A stretch of DNA of 49,182 nucleotides from Deltaproteobacteria bacterium. Lineage in GTDB: Bacteria > Desulfobacterota > BSN033 > UBA1163. The stretch covers positions 1-49,182 of the forward strand of contig VGRU01000003.1 in the NCBI GenBank assembly GCA_016875255.1, in the 5' to 3' direction. Of the stretch, positions 23,857-32,847 are shown one piece after another (the stretch's first letter is position 1; every line of letters starts with the position of its first letter). The position numbers and the translations under genes were made by a program. The notes below the pieces were generated by a model, which was given only the letters and a program-made list of their open reading frames with translations, was not told the origin of the DNA and searched no databases.

Positions 23857-24225
23857 CTATGTTGTGTTGAGCATCTTACCCAAAACATTTGTAATCATTG
23901 ATAAATCGCCGTCAATATAGGTTAAAAGGCGAGGCCTTAGCTGATGAGCTAAGGCGACCGTCTCTTCTTTCTGATCGGGTATGACGAGTATGATTTGAAG
24001 ATCTCTCAATAAATCCCGGATAGAAGAAATATTCTTCAGTTCTTCATAATTGCCAGTCATAAGCACTGCCACACCCAGATCATCAAAGGGTTGCCTAAAT
24101 CTTTGAGAGAGACTTTCTAAAGAGCGATAAACTTCCAGGTTCTCTTCTGGTATGCGGCCTTCAACTAATTCCTTAAGTTGATCAGCTACTCCACCAACCT
24201 CCGGTAAATAGAGAAGCCCCTTCAT
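23857..24225 (-). CDS. Hypothetical protein, possible receiver-like alpha/beta domain
   Basis: 122 residues, AAAGGAGTG ahead of the ATG. The pattern of strands and helices (KGLLYLPE, LEVYRSLESLSQRFR, GVAVLMTGNYEELKNI, LQIILVIPDQKEETVALAHQLRPRLLTYIDGDLSMI) resembles a CheY-like pseudo-receiver without the phospho-acceptor Asp. Family not firmly recognised. It lies between the small ribbon and the NtrC regulator on the same strand, among signalling genes. Confidence 0.6.
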   Translation of the reverse strand: MKGLLYLPEVGGVADQLKELVEGRIPEENLEVYRSLESLSQRFRQPFDDLGVAVLMTGNYEELKNISSIRDLLRDLQIILVIPDQKEETVALAHQLRPRLLTYIDGDLSMITNVLGKMLNTT

Positions 24226-24364
24226 ACAAAAAACACTCCTTTGAGCAACGATTCACGCAGACAGTCAAGGGATTAATCAAAAGATATGCCAAAATGATGA
24301 GAAAAATTTTTTATCAAAATCTCAAGGGGTTAGGATATTTCAAGGTTATGACGATGAGGAAAAA

Positions 24365-24378
24365 GACAGGTATCTGTC
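24365..24378. promoter_or_regulatory. Palindrome GACAG-GTAT-CTGTC in the spacer upstream of the receiver-like gene
   Basis: A 5-bp inverted repeat with a 4-bp centre, 140 bases upstream of the start at 24225 and downstream of the NtrC regulator. It has the shape of a dimeric regulator site. The 241-base spacer (24226-24466) otherwise contains only a GGTCTT/AAGACC hairpin directly after the regulator stop codon, without a T-run. Confidence 0.3.
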
Positions 24379-24466
24379 CTATAAAACAAGACGAAATCCT
24401 GTTTGACAAGACATTTTTTTTAAAAAAGGACTTAAACTTGGGAGAGGTGAGGTCTTGTGTAAGACC

Positions 24467-25867
24467 CTAAATCGCAGTGGAAATGTGATGCTTTTTCAGA
24501 AGGAGGTATAAACGGGAGCGGGAAAGACCAGATATTCGGCAAGCTTCTGGGATATCTCCTTTAGTAAATAAAATCACATCTTGCAAATACTTTTTTTCTG
24601 TTTCAGCAATTGCCTTTTCTCGTAGATCTTGCAGTTTGGGAAAAAGTTTAAGAGAATCACTCCGCCCTACCGCTGTCGTCCCCTGTTCTCGCAAGGATGA
24701 CCGAACAATGTGAACTCGAATATGAGTTGGTAGGTGTCTGGGAAATAGAATGCGGTCATATCGGGCCGTGATCAATGCCTTTTCCAAAGCATTGATCAAC
24801 TCTCGGACATTTCCCGGCCAGTGATAACCGGTTAATATGTCGAAGAAGTCAGGGGAAAACTCCTTCGGTTCTATTCGATACCGATCACATAGGATGGGTA
24901 TGTAATAAAGGACCAGAGGCTGAATGTCCTCTAACCGGTCTCGTAACGGAGGCAATTCGATGGTGAAGGATCGGAGACGAAAGAGGAGATCTTCCCTGAA
25001 TTGATTTTGTCCGACCATTTCGTCGAGATTTCGGTTGGAGGCCGAAATGAGCCTAAAATTGCTGTTTACTTCACGTTTTCCCCCTACAGGACGGAAGCTT
25101 CGTTCTTGAATCGCCCTAAGAAAGTTTTTCTGAATGGATAGAGGAAGTTCTCCCACTTCATCCAGGAAAAGCGTTCCTCCATCCGCCTGAAGCATTAAGC
25201 CGTCCTGCGCTCTATCCGCGCTTGTGTAAGCCCCTTTCTCATGGCCGAAGAGGATGCTTTCGACCAACTTCTCCGGAAGAGCTGCGCAATCGACAACCAC
25301 AAAATTTTTATTTGCCCTTAGGCTGTTCTGATGAATCGCCAGGGCAAAGAGTTCTTTTCCGGTACCCGTTTCGCCTGTAATCAGGACATTCGCTTCGCTG
25401 TTCGCTACCTGCCCCAGATGTTCGAGGCATTCCTTCATTTTTAAACTATTTCCTATGATACCCTCTCGCTTCAAAGACAGGGGCATCCTCCTGGCTTTTT
25501 TTTCCTCTCTGTACTGGAGGGCTCGAACCAAAGGGAGAGTGATCCCCTCCACCGAGCAAGGTTTCTGCAGATAATCCCAGGCCCCATGTTTGATCGCCAG
25601 CTCCGCTCCCTCCGGATCACCGAATCCGGTGATGATGATCACCTCGGGTAAATAAGGAGCCGAATGAACTTTTGGTAAGATGTCCAAACCATTCCCATCG
25701 GGCATCCGCACATCGAGAAATACAACGTCATATTTCCCTGACATCACTGCATCAAGCCCTTGCTGAAGGGTGAAGGCAAAAGTGGCCTCATGCCCCAGCC
25801 TTGTGACCACATTCGAAATGGACTCGCAGATCAATCTGTCGTCGTCAATAATCAGGATGCTGGCCAT
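24467..25867 (-). CDS. Sigma-54-dependent response regulator, NtrC family
   Basis: 466 residues. Receiver domain 1-120 with acidic pocket IIDDDR, phospho-acceptor Asp in VVFLDVRMPDGNG and Lys in YLQKP. AAA+ domain about 137-370: Walker A GETGTGKE, Walker B TLFLDEVGEL, arginine finger region REDLLFRL, WPGNVREL. The sigma-54 contact loop reads GAYTSA instead of the canonical GAFTGA. The C-terminal Fis-type HTH is IPEACRISGLSRSRLYLLLKKH. It follows the hybrid kinase on the same strand, separated by a palindromic repeat, and is the probable output partner. Confidence 0.92.
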   Translation of the reverse strand: MASILIIDDDRLICESISNVVTRLGHEATFAFTLQQGLDAVMSGKYDVVFLDVRMPDGNGLDILPKVHSAPYLPEVIIITGFGDPEGAELAIKHGAWDYLQKPCSVEGITLPLVRALQYREEKKARRMPLSLKREGIIGNSLKMKECLEHLGQVANSEANVLITGETGTGKELFALAIHQNSLRANKNFVVVDCAALPEKLVESILFGHEKGAYTSADRAQDGLMLQADGGTLFLDEVGELPLSIQKNFLRAIQERSFRPVGGKREVNSNFRLISASNRNLDEMVGQNQFREDLLFRLRSFTIELPPLRDRLEDIQPLVLYYIPILCDRYRIEPKEFSPDFFDILTGYHWPGNVRELINALEKALITARYDRILFPRHLPTHIRVHIVRSSLREQGTTAVGRSDSLKLFPKLQDLREKAIAETEKKYLQDVILFTKGDIPEACRISGLSRSRLYLLLKKHHISTAI

Positions 25868-25970
25868 AGCCCTTTCATCCGAAGAGTAAAAATCTTTATG
25901 CTATGAATTTTTAAAAAGCAAGATCGTCAACTTCCTTAGCGTACAGCGTCATAAATTCCTTTTTTTGCTT

Positions 25971-26057
25971 GTCATTCCGGACTTGATCCGGAATCCAGTA
26001 TTTCTAAACTGGATTCCTGCTGGAGTTTATCCCGATGCAAATCGGGGCAGGAATGAC
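25971..26057. repeat. Palindromic repeat with GTCATTCC/GGAATGAC ends
   Basis: GTCATTCCGG at the left and CAGGAATGAC at the right are inverted, and inside lie GGAATCCAGT...ACTGGATTCC and a CCCGATGCAAATCGGG hairpin. The whole 87-bp unit can fold into one long imperfect hairpin. Repeats with this CATTCCGGACTTGATCCGGAATCC sense are dispersed in many bacterial genomes (written here only as a description). It sits in the 318-base spacer between the hybrid kinase and the NtrC regulator, with nothing else recognisable there. Confidence 0.75.
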
Positions 26058-26185
26058 ACCTTGGAAATTAATGTAAAGAAGCGTTAGACGCATTACATTA
26101 GCGCCAATATACCTACGATCGAGCAAGATGTAAAGAGATATTCAAACTTACCTGTAGTTTCTTTAACGATTGAAAAAACTTGAAC

Positions 26186-29100
26186 CTATTTCTTTAGGGC
26201 TTTGCGAACCGTTTCCGCCATTTCTTTTACCGTGAAGGGTTTCATCACAAATTCCCGAATGCCCATGGCCATGGCTTTATCGGCATCAACAACCTCACTA
26301 AACCCTGTGCAGAGGATGATCGGGATATCAGGCCGGATGCGGAGAATGGACTCGGCAAGCTTTTCCCCTGTCATTTTCGGCATGGTCTGGTCGGTGATGA
26401 CAAGATCGAAAGCCTCCGGCTTCTCTTGAAAGCTGTTGAAAGCTTCACCGCTGTCCCTTTTAGCAACCACGTTATAGCCAAAGCGCTCCAACATATGTTG
26501 GACGCTTTTTAGCTGAACCTCTTCATCATCGACGAGGAGGATTCTTTCTCCTCCCGTTGGAATGGAGGTCTGCGATATAGGGCCGGGGCCGACCTCATCC
26601 CGGACTCTTGGAAAGAAAATATGAAAGGTTGTTCCTTTTCCAATTTCACTATTAACTGAAATGGCGCCGCCGTGGGTTTTTACAATACTATGGACGACGG
26701 CCAGCCCCATTCCTATCCCCTCACCGGGCTTCTTGGTGGTAAAGAAAGGATTAAAAATACTATCGATCACCTCGTTGGGCATACCACAACCTGTGTCGCT
26801 GACAGTTAACTCGAGATGTGGCCCTGCTTTTAAGGTGGGGTATTTAGCCGCCATTTCTGAATCAACTTCAATATGGGTAAGTCTCACATCGAGTATTCCT
26901 CCATTTTCCCTCATGGCATAAGCTGCATTGCTTGAAAGGTTCATCAATATCTGATGGATCTGTGTAGGATCGGCTTGAACGGCATCGGCTTCGGGTTCTA
27001 TGCTTTCGTGAAATTCGATATTTTTAGGGAGTGACGACCTGAGAAATCTGATCGCTTCTTTGATAACAGGACCGATTTTGATAGGGTATCTCTCAAGTTC
27101 CTTTTGACGGCTGAAAGTAATGATCTGGGTTACTAAATCTTTTCCCCGTTTTGCCGCATCCAGAACCGGATGAAGATAGCGATGCACCGGACTTTCCTCC
27201 GGGGTATCAAGGAGAGCCATTTCTGTATTGATGGTGATAGGCATGAGGATATTGTTGAAATCGTGAGCAATCCCCCCAGCCAGCGTGCCGAGGGCTTCCA
27301 TCTTTTGCATCTGACGTAAGTTTTCTTCCGCTCTTTTACGCTCGGTGATGTCGATGCCCATCTCGAGGACGAGGGTGGACCCGTCTGTGTCAGTGAATGG
27401 GAAGTCGAAAACATCGTAAATACGTCCATCTGGACCGGTCCATTCCCACTGGTGGGGCGCTCCGGTTTTAAGAACGGTAAAGGATTCACAGGTTTCACAG
27501 GGCTCACTTCGGCCGAACAAATATTCAAAGCATCGTTTGCCATGAGATCCGCCGAAACGTTCCCGGAAAAAACGATTAGCAAAAGGTACGTGATAATCCG
27601 GCGACAACAGCACCAGGTAGGTTGGCAGTATCTCCAGAACGTTATTGAACCGTTGTCGCTCCGCATTCACTGCTTCTTCGGCTTGCTTACGTTCGGTTAC
27701 GTCTTCAAGTGAAAAAACTAAGAATTCCACCTCACCTTTGTCATCCAACAAAGGGGTTAGGTTCCAGTCCCAATAGGTGATGCCCCACTCAGGATGATCG
27801 GGAAACGAAAAAGGTTTTGCAAAGGCTTGGTAAGGAGTTTTTGTCTCAACCACTTTTCTGAATATGCCCTCATTCTCCTCATGAGGATAAAAGTCAAAAT
27901 GGTTGTGTCCAGGAAATTCAGAAACATCGCGTTGGCAAGCTTTGGCATAAGCTTTATTGACTCTGATGAAATTGAAATGTCGGTCGAGAAATACTAAGGG
28001 GGTTATGGTAGAAATGAAAAATCCTTCTAAAATCTTTGATTGTTCTGCCAATTTTTCGGTTCGCTCCTCAACCCGGATTTCCAACTCATCCCGGGACCTT
28101 TTAAGCGCCTCGATCAAGCTCATCCGTTCCAAGGCAATGGCCACCTGATCGGCAACCGTCTTCATCAAGGCAAGCTCTTCTTCATTGAAAGTGGTCCGTG
28201 AACGGGTGCCAAATGAAAGGGTCCCGATGACCCGTCCTACGGACAAAAGGGGATGGCAGGCATAGGCCTTGATCCCGAAGGATTTTACAAGTTCAGTCCG
28301 TGGATCGAGGGTCGTTGGAATCTCCTCGCAGATAATTCGAGAAGCGTCCCTTGCTGCGCAACCGCACACGGCTACGCCATAATCGAGCCACTCAATTTCC
28401 CTGCCGGTTTCTTCAGGTATCCCTGCAAAGGCGTTCAGGTGAAGGCGCCCTGCTCCTTCATCAACGAGATAATTGAAAAAGGCATGGCAGTCGAGATACT
28501 CCATGACCTTACTGCAAAGCTCATTCACAATTTCCTGGGGCCTATCTGTCGCCAGCAATCGGCTTGCTGTTTGAGAGAGTATCTCCAATCTCTCTCTGCT
28601 CTTCCGGAGATCCTCCTCCGCCTTCTTCTTCTCGGTTGTTACCAGGAAGTAGACGGAGATCCCGTATTCATGAGGATAGACTCTCACATCGTACCAGTTT
28701 TCATAAGGCTTGATACCGAAATACGTTTCAAAAGCGCTTGTTTCCTTCTTCTTCAAGGCCGACCTGAATTTTTCTTCAAAAATAGACCCTTTCGCCTCCG
28801 GGAATGCCTCAAAAATATATCTCCCAAGAATGTCCTCCTTCTTTCTTCCCAGCAGTTGTTCCGCTGCTTGATTGAAATAGGTCACGACCAGGTCGTTCTC
28901 GAGCGTGAAAAAGCCGTCGCTGATACTGTTAAGGATCGTAGCAGTCTGTCTCTCGCTCTGGCGCAGCTCTTCCTCCGCGCGCTTGCGCTCGGCTACTTCC
29001 CTCTCAAGATCCGCTTTGGAGGCAGTGACCTCCTTCAAATTGGCGGTCATCTGATTGAAGGCATGTGACAGATCATCGATTTCATCGTTCTTCTCTTCTT

Positions 29101-29755
29101 GAATCTTGAAATTCAAGTTGCCGGAGCCAATAATGGCCGTACCCGCCTGGAGGGTCGCTATCGACTTCAGTACGCGCTTGTAAGTCACCGCATAGCTGGC
29201 TAAGAGAAATAGACCCAACAGGCCCAGCAAGACATACATAAGCTGGGTTCCTATTTGAGCAAGCTGGTCCATCTGTCGATGAAATAGCCGCGATAAGCGT
29301 GAGGCATCCGATACCAACGCCTGGCTAAGGATCGCAATCCGGCTCCACGAGACTTGAAGAAGGGGGGTATCGAGAGTTACCTTCTGGTTTGGAGATACGG
29401 TTCCAACAACGGAGACCGTACTATCAAATACCTCTTTCAACCGCTGTTGATTTGCCCGGATATTGTTGACAAGAGCCTGTTGCTCCGGCCTATCCACTCT
29501 CAGTCTGGCCACTTGGTTGGAAAACGAGTCAAATTTGGATTGCCACCGACCGAGCGGTTGGCTTTCGCGGTAGATCAAGTAATCATTGGCCAAGTAGCTT
29601 AGCTCGCTGGCCCCCTGGGTAATATTTCTGGCAACTCTTTCCTGTTCATTGGCCTTCTCTCTCCGTTGATTCACGATGATCGCCGTCGTCGTCACGGCCA
29701 CAAGTATAACGCCGAACAGGGCCATCGTTATAGTGAATTGTGTCTTGATTTTCAT
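26186..29755 (-). CDS. Large membrane hybrid histidine kinase (HAMP-PAS-GAF-PAS-PAS-HisKA-HATPase-REC)
   Basis: 1189 residues, AGGGGA before the ATG. TM1 at about 8-28, a ~140-residue helical periplasmic domain, TM2 about 172-193, then HAMP (residues ~195-250). PAS repeats are recognised by TILNSISDGFFTLENDLVVTYFNQAAEQLLGR, the SKILEGFFISTITPLVFLDRHFNFIRVN segment and VLEILPTYLVLLSPDYHVPFANRFF; a GAF domain lies between the first two. The kinase core has His in GGIAHDFNNIL, NLSSNAAYAM, DTGCGMP and GEGIGMGLAVVH. The C-terminal receiver holds LVITDQTMP. It starts nine bases after a substrate-binding protein gene, implying a joint sensing role. Confidence 0.93.
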   Translation of the reverse strand: MKIKTQFTITMALFGVILVAVTTTAIIVNQRREKANEQERVARNITQGASELSYLANDYLIYRESQPLGRWQSKFDSFSNQVARLRVDRPEQQALVNNIRANQQRLKEVFDSTVSVVGTVSPNQKVTLDTPLLQVSWSRIAILSQALVSDASRLSRLFHRQMDQLAQIGTQLMYVLLGLLGLFLLASYAVTYKRVLKSIATLQAGTAIIGSGNLNFKIQEEKNDEIDDLSHAFNQMTANLKEVTASKADLEREVAERKRAEEELRQSERQTATILNSISDGFFTLENDLVVTYFNQAAEQLLGRKKEDILGRYIFEAFPEAKGSIFEEKFRSALKKKETSAFETYFGIKPYENWYDVRVYPHEYGISVYFLVTTEKKKAEEDLRKSRERLEILSQTASRLLATDRPQEIVNELCSKVMEYLDCHAFFNYLVDEGAGRLHLNAFAGIPEETGREIEWLDYGVAVCGCAARDASRIICEEIPTTLDPRTELVKSFGIKAYACHPLLSVGRVIGTLSFGTRSRTTFNEEELALMKTVADQVAIALERMSLIEALKRSRDELEIRVEERTEKLAEQSKILEGFFISTITPLVFLDRHFNFIRVNKAYAKACQRDVSEFPGHNHFDFYPHEENEGIFRKVVETKTPYQAFAKPFSFPDHPEWGITYWDWNLTPLLDDKGEVEFLVFSLEDVTERKQAEEAVNAERQRFNNVLEILPTYLVLLSPDYHVPFANRFFRERFGGSHGKRCFEYLFGRSEPCETCESFTVLKTGAPHQWEWTGPDGRIYDVFDFPFTDTDGSTLVLEMGIDITERKRAEENLRQMQKMEALGTLAGGIAHDFNNILMPITINTEMALLDTPEESPVHRYLHPVLDAAKRGKDLVTQIITFSRQKELERYPIKIGPVIKEAIRFLRSSLPKNIEFHESIEPEADAVQADPTQIHQILMNLSSNAAYAMRENGGILDVRLTHIEVDSEMAAKYPTLKAGPHLELTVSDTGCGMPNEVIDSIFNPFFTTKKPGEGIGMGLAVVHSIVKTHGGAISVNSEIGKGTTFHIFFPRVRDEVGPGPISQTSIPTGGERILLVDDEEVQLKSVQHMLERFGYNVVAKRDSGEAFNSFQEKPEAFDLVITDQTMPKMTGEKLAESILRIRPDIPIILCTGFSEVVDADKAMAMGIREFVMKPFTVKEMAETVRKALKK

Positions 29756-29764
29756 GGTTCCCCT

Positions 29765-30781
29765 CTATCGAATGATGTTCACCGCTTCGGGTTTGACTGC
29801 GGCCAGGGCATCAATGTGGATGAAGTCATGATAATCAGGAATCTTTACGGCGGTTGCGTATTTATTTTCAATTGCCCATCTCGCTTCGGCTTCTATGCCC
29901 GTTAGAATGGTCTGGTCAAGGAACAACTTAAATTCATAGCCATTCCAGAACGAATTTACAGCCTCTCTGTCTAATTTTAGCCGTCCGGTGACTATGCCTA
30001 TCGCCTCTTCTCTATTTTCTTGAATGAATTTTTCCGCTCTATCAATTGCTCTTAAGAATTTCTTCAGGGTTTCCGTGTTGTTCTTTATGAAATCTTTGGT
30101 TGGAACGAAATAAAAGTCTTCACGGTATATGTTTTTGCTTGGTAAGACAACCGTCTTTTCGATTAAAAGTTTTTGGGCGTTGTAAATGTGAGGCTGCCAT
30201 ATGGCAATTGCGTCTACCCACCCGTCCAATAGGGCTTTGGGCAAGTCCGGCGCATCAATATCGATGACTGAAACATCGGAAAGTTTCAACCCATTGTGGA
30301 TCAGAAACAGACCGAGAAAAAAATGGCCGCTGGAGCCTACCGGCGTCCCTATTTTCTTCCCCTTTAGATCCGTGGACTTTTTTATTCCCTTGTCTCGCCT
30401 GGCAAGCATGAGGACATCCTCATAAGAACAAGCCATCGCGGCGATAATAGCGTAAGTATTTTTGGAAAAGCTGTTATACATCACCGGCGTCTGGGCCACT
30501 GTGACCATATCGAGATTCCCTTTCTCCAGCATATCCACAAGAGCAGTTCTTCCGGAAGAATAGTCTTTTATTTCCACATCCAGGCCTTCTTTTTGAAAGT
30601 AACCCCTCTCTTCGGCCACCCAGACCGGTGCTGAAATCACGCTAAAGTCAACACCGAAATTTATTTTTCCAAAAGGCCCTGTATGTTTTTCGGGGCCCCT
30701 TTGTCTCAACAATGCATAGGTCCCTATTCCTAACACGGCGATAACGATTACAATAGATGCAAAGATAATCTTTTTATTCAT
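29765..30781 (-). CDS. NMT1/SsuA-type periplasmic substrate-binding protein
   Basis: About 338 residues from the ATG after GGAGACTTAGCGTT. MNKKIIFASIVIVIAVLGIGTYALL is an N-terminal signal anchor without a lipobox. The type-2 periplasmic binding fold is clear: INFGVDFSVISAPVWVAEERGYFQKEGLDVEIKDYSSG, MVTVAQTPVMYNS, DLKGKKIGTPVGSSGHFFL, ALLDGWVDAIAIWQPHIYNA. Such proteins bind nitrate, taurine, pyrimidine precursors or similar. No permease or ATPase accompanies it; instead the hybrid kinase follows after nine bases, so it may act as a ligand receptor for the kinase. Ligand unknown. Confidence 0.85.
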   Translation of the reverse strand: MNKKIIFASIVIVIAVLGIGTYALLRQRGPEKHTGPFGKINFGVDFSVISAPVWVAEERGYFQKEGLDVEIKDYSSGRTALVDMLEKGNLDMVTVAQTPVMYNSFSKNTYAIIAAMACSYEDVLMLARRDKGIKKSTDLKGKKIGTPVGSSGHFFLGLFLIHNGLKLSDVSVIDIDAPDLPKALLDGWVDAIAIWQPHIYNAQKLLIEKTVVLPSKNIYREDFYFVPTKDFIKNNTETLKKFLRAIDRAEKFIQENREEAIGIVTGRLKLDREAVNSFWNGYEFKLFLDQTILTGIEAEARWAIENKYATAVKIPDYHDFIHIDALAAVKPEAVNIIR

Positions 30782-30948
30782 AACGCTAAGTCTCCGGTGC
30801 TGGAATATGAGTAATCTTCGGTTTTTTGACCATCCCAGCTCTAACAAGGTTATTCTCTACATATTTAGAGATAGCCTACCTTTCTCTACCCATCGATACC
30901 AGGTGAACAGCATCTGTACTTCTATAGCTACCCAGTTTGTCGTTTTCA

Positions 30949-31811
30949 AAATGGGGACACATACCATTTTCCAGCCACAAGTTAAAAGTGGGGCTCAGGC
31001 TATCAGGTAGTAGATAATTGGTTATCAGGGTAATAGGTAAAAATTTTATTGTTTTCCTGATATCCTGCTCCATATTTCCCTACGTTGCTTTCTTAGGTCT
31101 TCCTTTTGGCTTAAAAGATAAGCTGGAGCCCAATCTCTCAGAAAGAGTGATTAAAAATTGTGGGTCGCCTAAGGGTTTCCCCGATCTTGTCTGTTTTCTG
31201 ATCTCTTCTACAACCTTCTTCTCTTGTTCAGAACGAATGAATTCCCTGTATTCATTTAATTCGCTTATATTAAAAAGAGGCTCCTTCAGAAGGGGGTCTT
31301 TCTTACCCAAAATATGAGCCTTCGCACTGGAATAGGAGTAATCCTCGGGTCTTTGCACGATCCCTGCTCTTACGGGATTGTTCTCAATATATTTAATAAC
31401 AGCCCATAAATAGCTGTCTGCATCGATGACCGATGAATAGTATCGACATTCCCAGAGCCGACCAGTCCTTCCATTTTCTCCATTAAAGTACTTAGAATAA
31501 GAGAGGGTGATCCCCTGCATCATCTTGGGGAGAGCTTCCTCCTTCTCGGGTTTTACAAGCAAGTGGGTATGATTTGGCATGAGGCAGTATGCCAGAACAG
31601 CAGTCTCTTTCTCTTCTGAGTATTTCAAAAGGAAGGAAAGATACTTTTCGTAGTCCGCCGAGACCGTGAAGACTCTTTCCCTATTATTCCCCCTTTGAAT
31701 GATATGATGAGGAAACCCGACCCCCACTATCCTTGCGATTCGCGGCATATATTATATTAAATTCTGTTTTGGGTGTGATGTCAAGAAAAATGGTATGTGT
31801 CCCTATTTTCC
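30949..31811. mobile_element. RAYT transposase unit bounded by inverted GGGACACATACC repeats
   Basis: The left boundary carries AAATGGGGACACATACCATTTT (described here as positions 30949-30970) and the right carries TGGTATGTGTCCCTATTTT (31791-31809) in inverted orientation; the right one is followed by extra CCCTATTTTC copies. They match the arms of the elements at 9557-9669 and 19492-19584 almost exactly. The transposase gene lies between them. This is the expected relation of a REP-associated tyrosine transposase to its REPIN family. Confidence 0.8.
31080..31748 (-). CDS. REP-associated tyrosine transposase (RAYT, HUH/Y1)
   Basis: 222 residues, MPRIARIVGVGFPHHIIQRGNN at the N-terminus as in TnpA_REP proteins. 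The HUH motif is in YCLMPNHTHLLV; the putative catalytic Tyr lies in the helix QGITLSYSKYFN; the RLWECRYYSSVIDADSYLWAVIKYIENNPVRAGIV block is strongly typical. The C-terminal ~50 residues are basic. All catalytic parts look intact, unlike the broken relative at 438-1020, which belongs to a different subgroup. No clear ribosome binding site is seen. Confidence 0.92.
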   Translation of the reverse strand: MPRIARIVGVGFPHHIIQRGNNRERVFTVSADYEKYLSFLLKYSEEKETAVLAYCLMPNHTHLLVKPEKEEALPKMMQGITLSYSKYFNGENGRTGRLWECRYYSSVIDADSYLWAVIKYIENNPVRAGIVQRPEDYSYSSAKAHILGKKDPLLKEPLFNISELNEYREFIRSEQEKKVVEEIRKQTRSGKPLGDPQFLITLSERLGSSLSFKPKGRPKKAT

Positions 31812-31900
31812 CCTATTTTCCTATTTTCAAGTAGACTCTTGACAATTCCATTGGCGATGTTCACCTTTATATTGAGAGATAGGGTGAAGAAAGGAGGGCG

Positions 31901-32728
31901 ATGAATATGTATTTCGTAACCATTTCGGAAATGTACGGAACAGGTGGCGAGAAGATCGCCAGGCAGGTGGCCAAAGCGTTGGGCTACACCTTTTATGGAG
32001 AGGAGGAACTCTTCAAGGCGGCAGATGAGATGGGTTTTCTCTCCGACATCAAAAAATTGGGTGAAAAGAGCCCGGCGTTGTTAGAAAGACTTTTCAGTGA
32101 AAAGCCTAAGATTTACCTCGATCGGCTCCAGTCGGTCATCTATGAAGTGGCAAAAAAGGGCGATGCTGTATTCTTCGGCCGGGGAAGCCAGCTTCTGCTT
32201 CACTCTTTTGACTGTGCCTTCCATGTTCTCGTAACAGGCTCCCTGGAGAAGAGGGTTAAGAGGGTAATGGAGGAGAAGCAGGTCAGCAGAGAGGTGGCTG
32301 AAAGAGTGATCCACCGGTCTGACCATGACAAGAGGGGATTCATCCGGTTTGCTTTTGACGAAGACTGGTTAAATCCCAATCTCTATGACCTCATTCCCAA
32401 TACCGATAAATTGAGCGTCGATTCAGTTGCAAAAATGATCGCTGATGGAGCCCGATCGGGAGAGATAAAATCCTGTGGCATTGACTCCCTAACCAATCTT
32501 AAAAGACTCTCACTCCAACGCCAGATTGAGTCTGCGCTTCTGGAGTCCGGCCTGATGACCTCGCACATCTTCTTCACGATCGAGAATGGCGACCTGGTCA
32601 GGATTTTCGGGATGGTAAACTCTCAGGAGGAGAAGGAAAAGATCGAAATTCTTGTGAAGAAAGCCAAGGATATTAAGAGGGTGTCCAATGATCTGCTGAT
32701 CGTAAACCTTTCGATGGCCGGCCTCTGA
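31901..32728 (+). CDS. Cytidylate-kinase-like protein with C-terminal BON-like domain
   Basis: 275 residues, AAAGGAGG just upstream (ATG 31901; ATG 31907 fits the spacing better). The first ~195 residues resemble the cytidylate kinase-like family: VTISEMYGTGGEKIARQVAKAL (degenerate P-loop), YTFYGEEELFKAADEMGF, DAVFFGRGSQLLLHSF, HVLVTGSLEKRVKRVMEEKQVSREVAERVIHRSDHDKRGFIRFAF. The last ~75 residues (ALLESGLMTSHIFFTIENGDLVRIFGMVNSQEEKEKIE...VSNDLLIV) look like a BON domain. Function unknown; nucleotide phosphorylation or signalling are possible. A terminator follows. Confidence 0.82.
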   Translation: MNMYFVTISEMYGTGGEKIARQVAKALGYTFYGEEELFKAADEMGFLSDIKKLGEKSPALLERLFSEKPKIYLDRLQSVIYEVAKKGDAVFFGRGSQLLLHSFDCAFHVLVTGSLEKRVKRVMEEKQVSREVAERVIHRSDHDKRGFIRFAFDEDWLNPNLYDLIPNTDKLSVDSVAKMIADGARSGEIKSCGIDSLTNLKRLSLQRQIESALLESGLMTSHIFFTIENGDLVRIFGMVNSQEEKEKIEILVKKAKDIKRVSNDLLIVNLSMAGL

Positions 32729-32754
32729 CATCCGGATGCAGAAAGAACATCACG

Positions 32755-32784
32755 GGGCGAATCCATTTTGGATCGCCCTTTTTT
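32755..32784 (+). terminator. Rho-independent terminator after the cytidylate-kinase-like gene
   Basis: GGGCGAATCC-ATTTT-GGATCGCCC with one mismatch, immediately followed by six T residues, 27 bases past the stop codon. Confidence 0.85.
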
Positions 32785-32788
32785 ACCT

Positions 32789-32843
32789 CGTTAGAAATAA
32801 TGCTCCGCATGGCTTCGAGTCGCAACGACTGGAATTTCTAACG
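32789..32843. repeat. 55-bp palindromic element with CGTTAGAAAT/ATTTCTAACG ends
   Basis: Perfect 10-bp terminal inverted repeats enclose an inner AGTCG-CAA-CGACT hairpin. It lies between the plus-strand terminator and the stop codon of the convergent permease gene, so it may also stop minus-strand transcription, although no T-run follows on that strand. Confidence 0.65.
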
Positions 32844-32847
32844 GGGT

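Noticed and set aside
28253..29068. 271-codon plus-strand frame opposite the hybrid kinase
   Set aside because: Antisense of the PAS/GAF region; no start signal and no recognisable domain.
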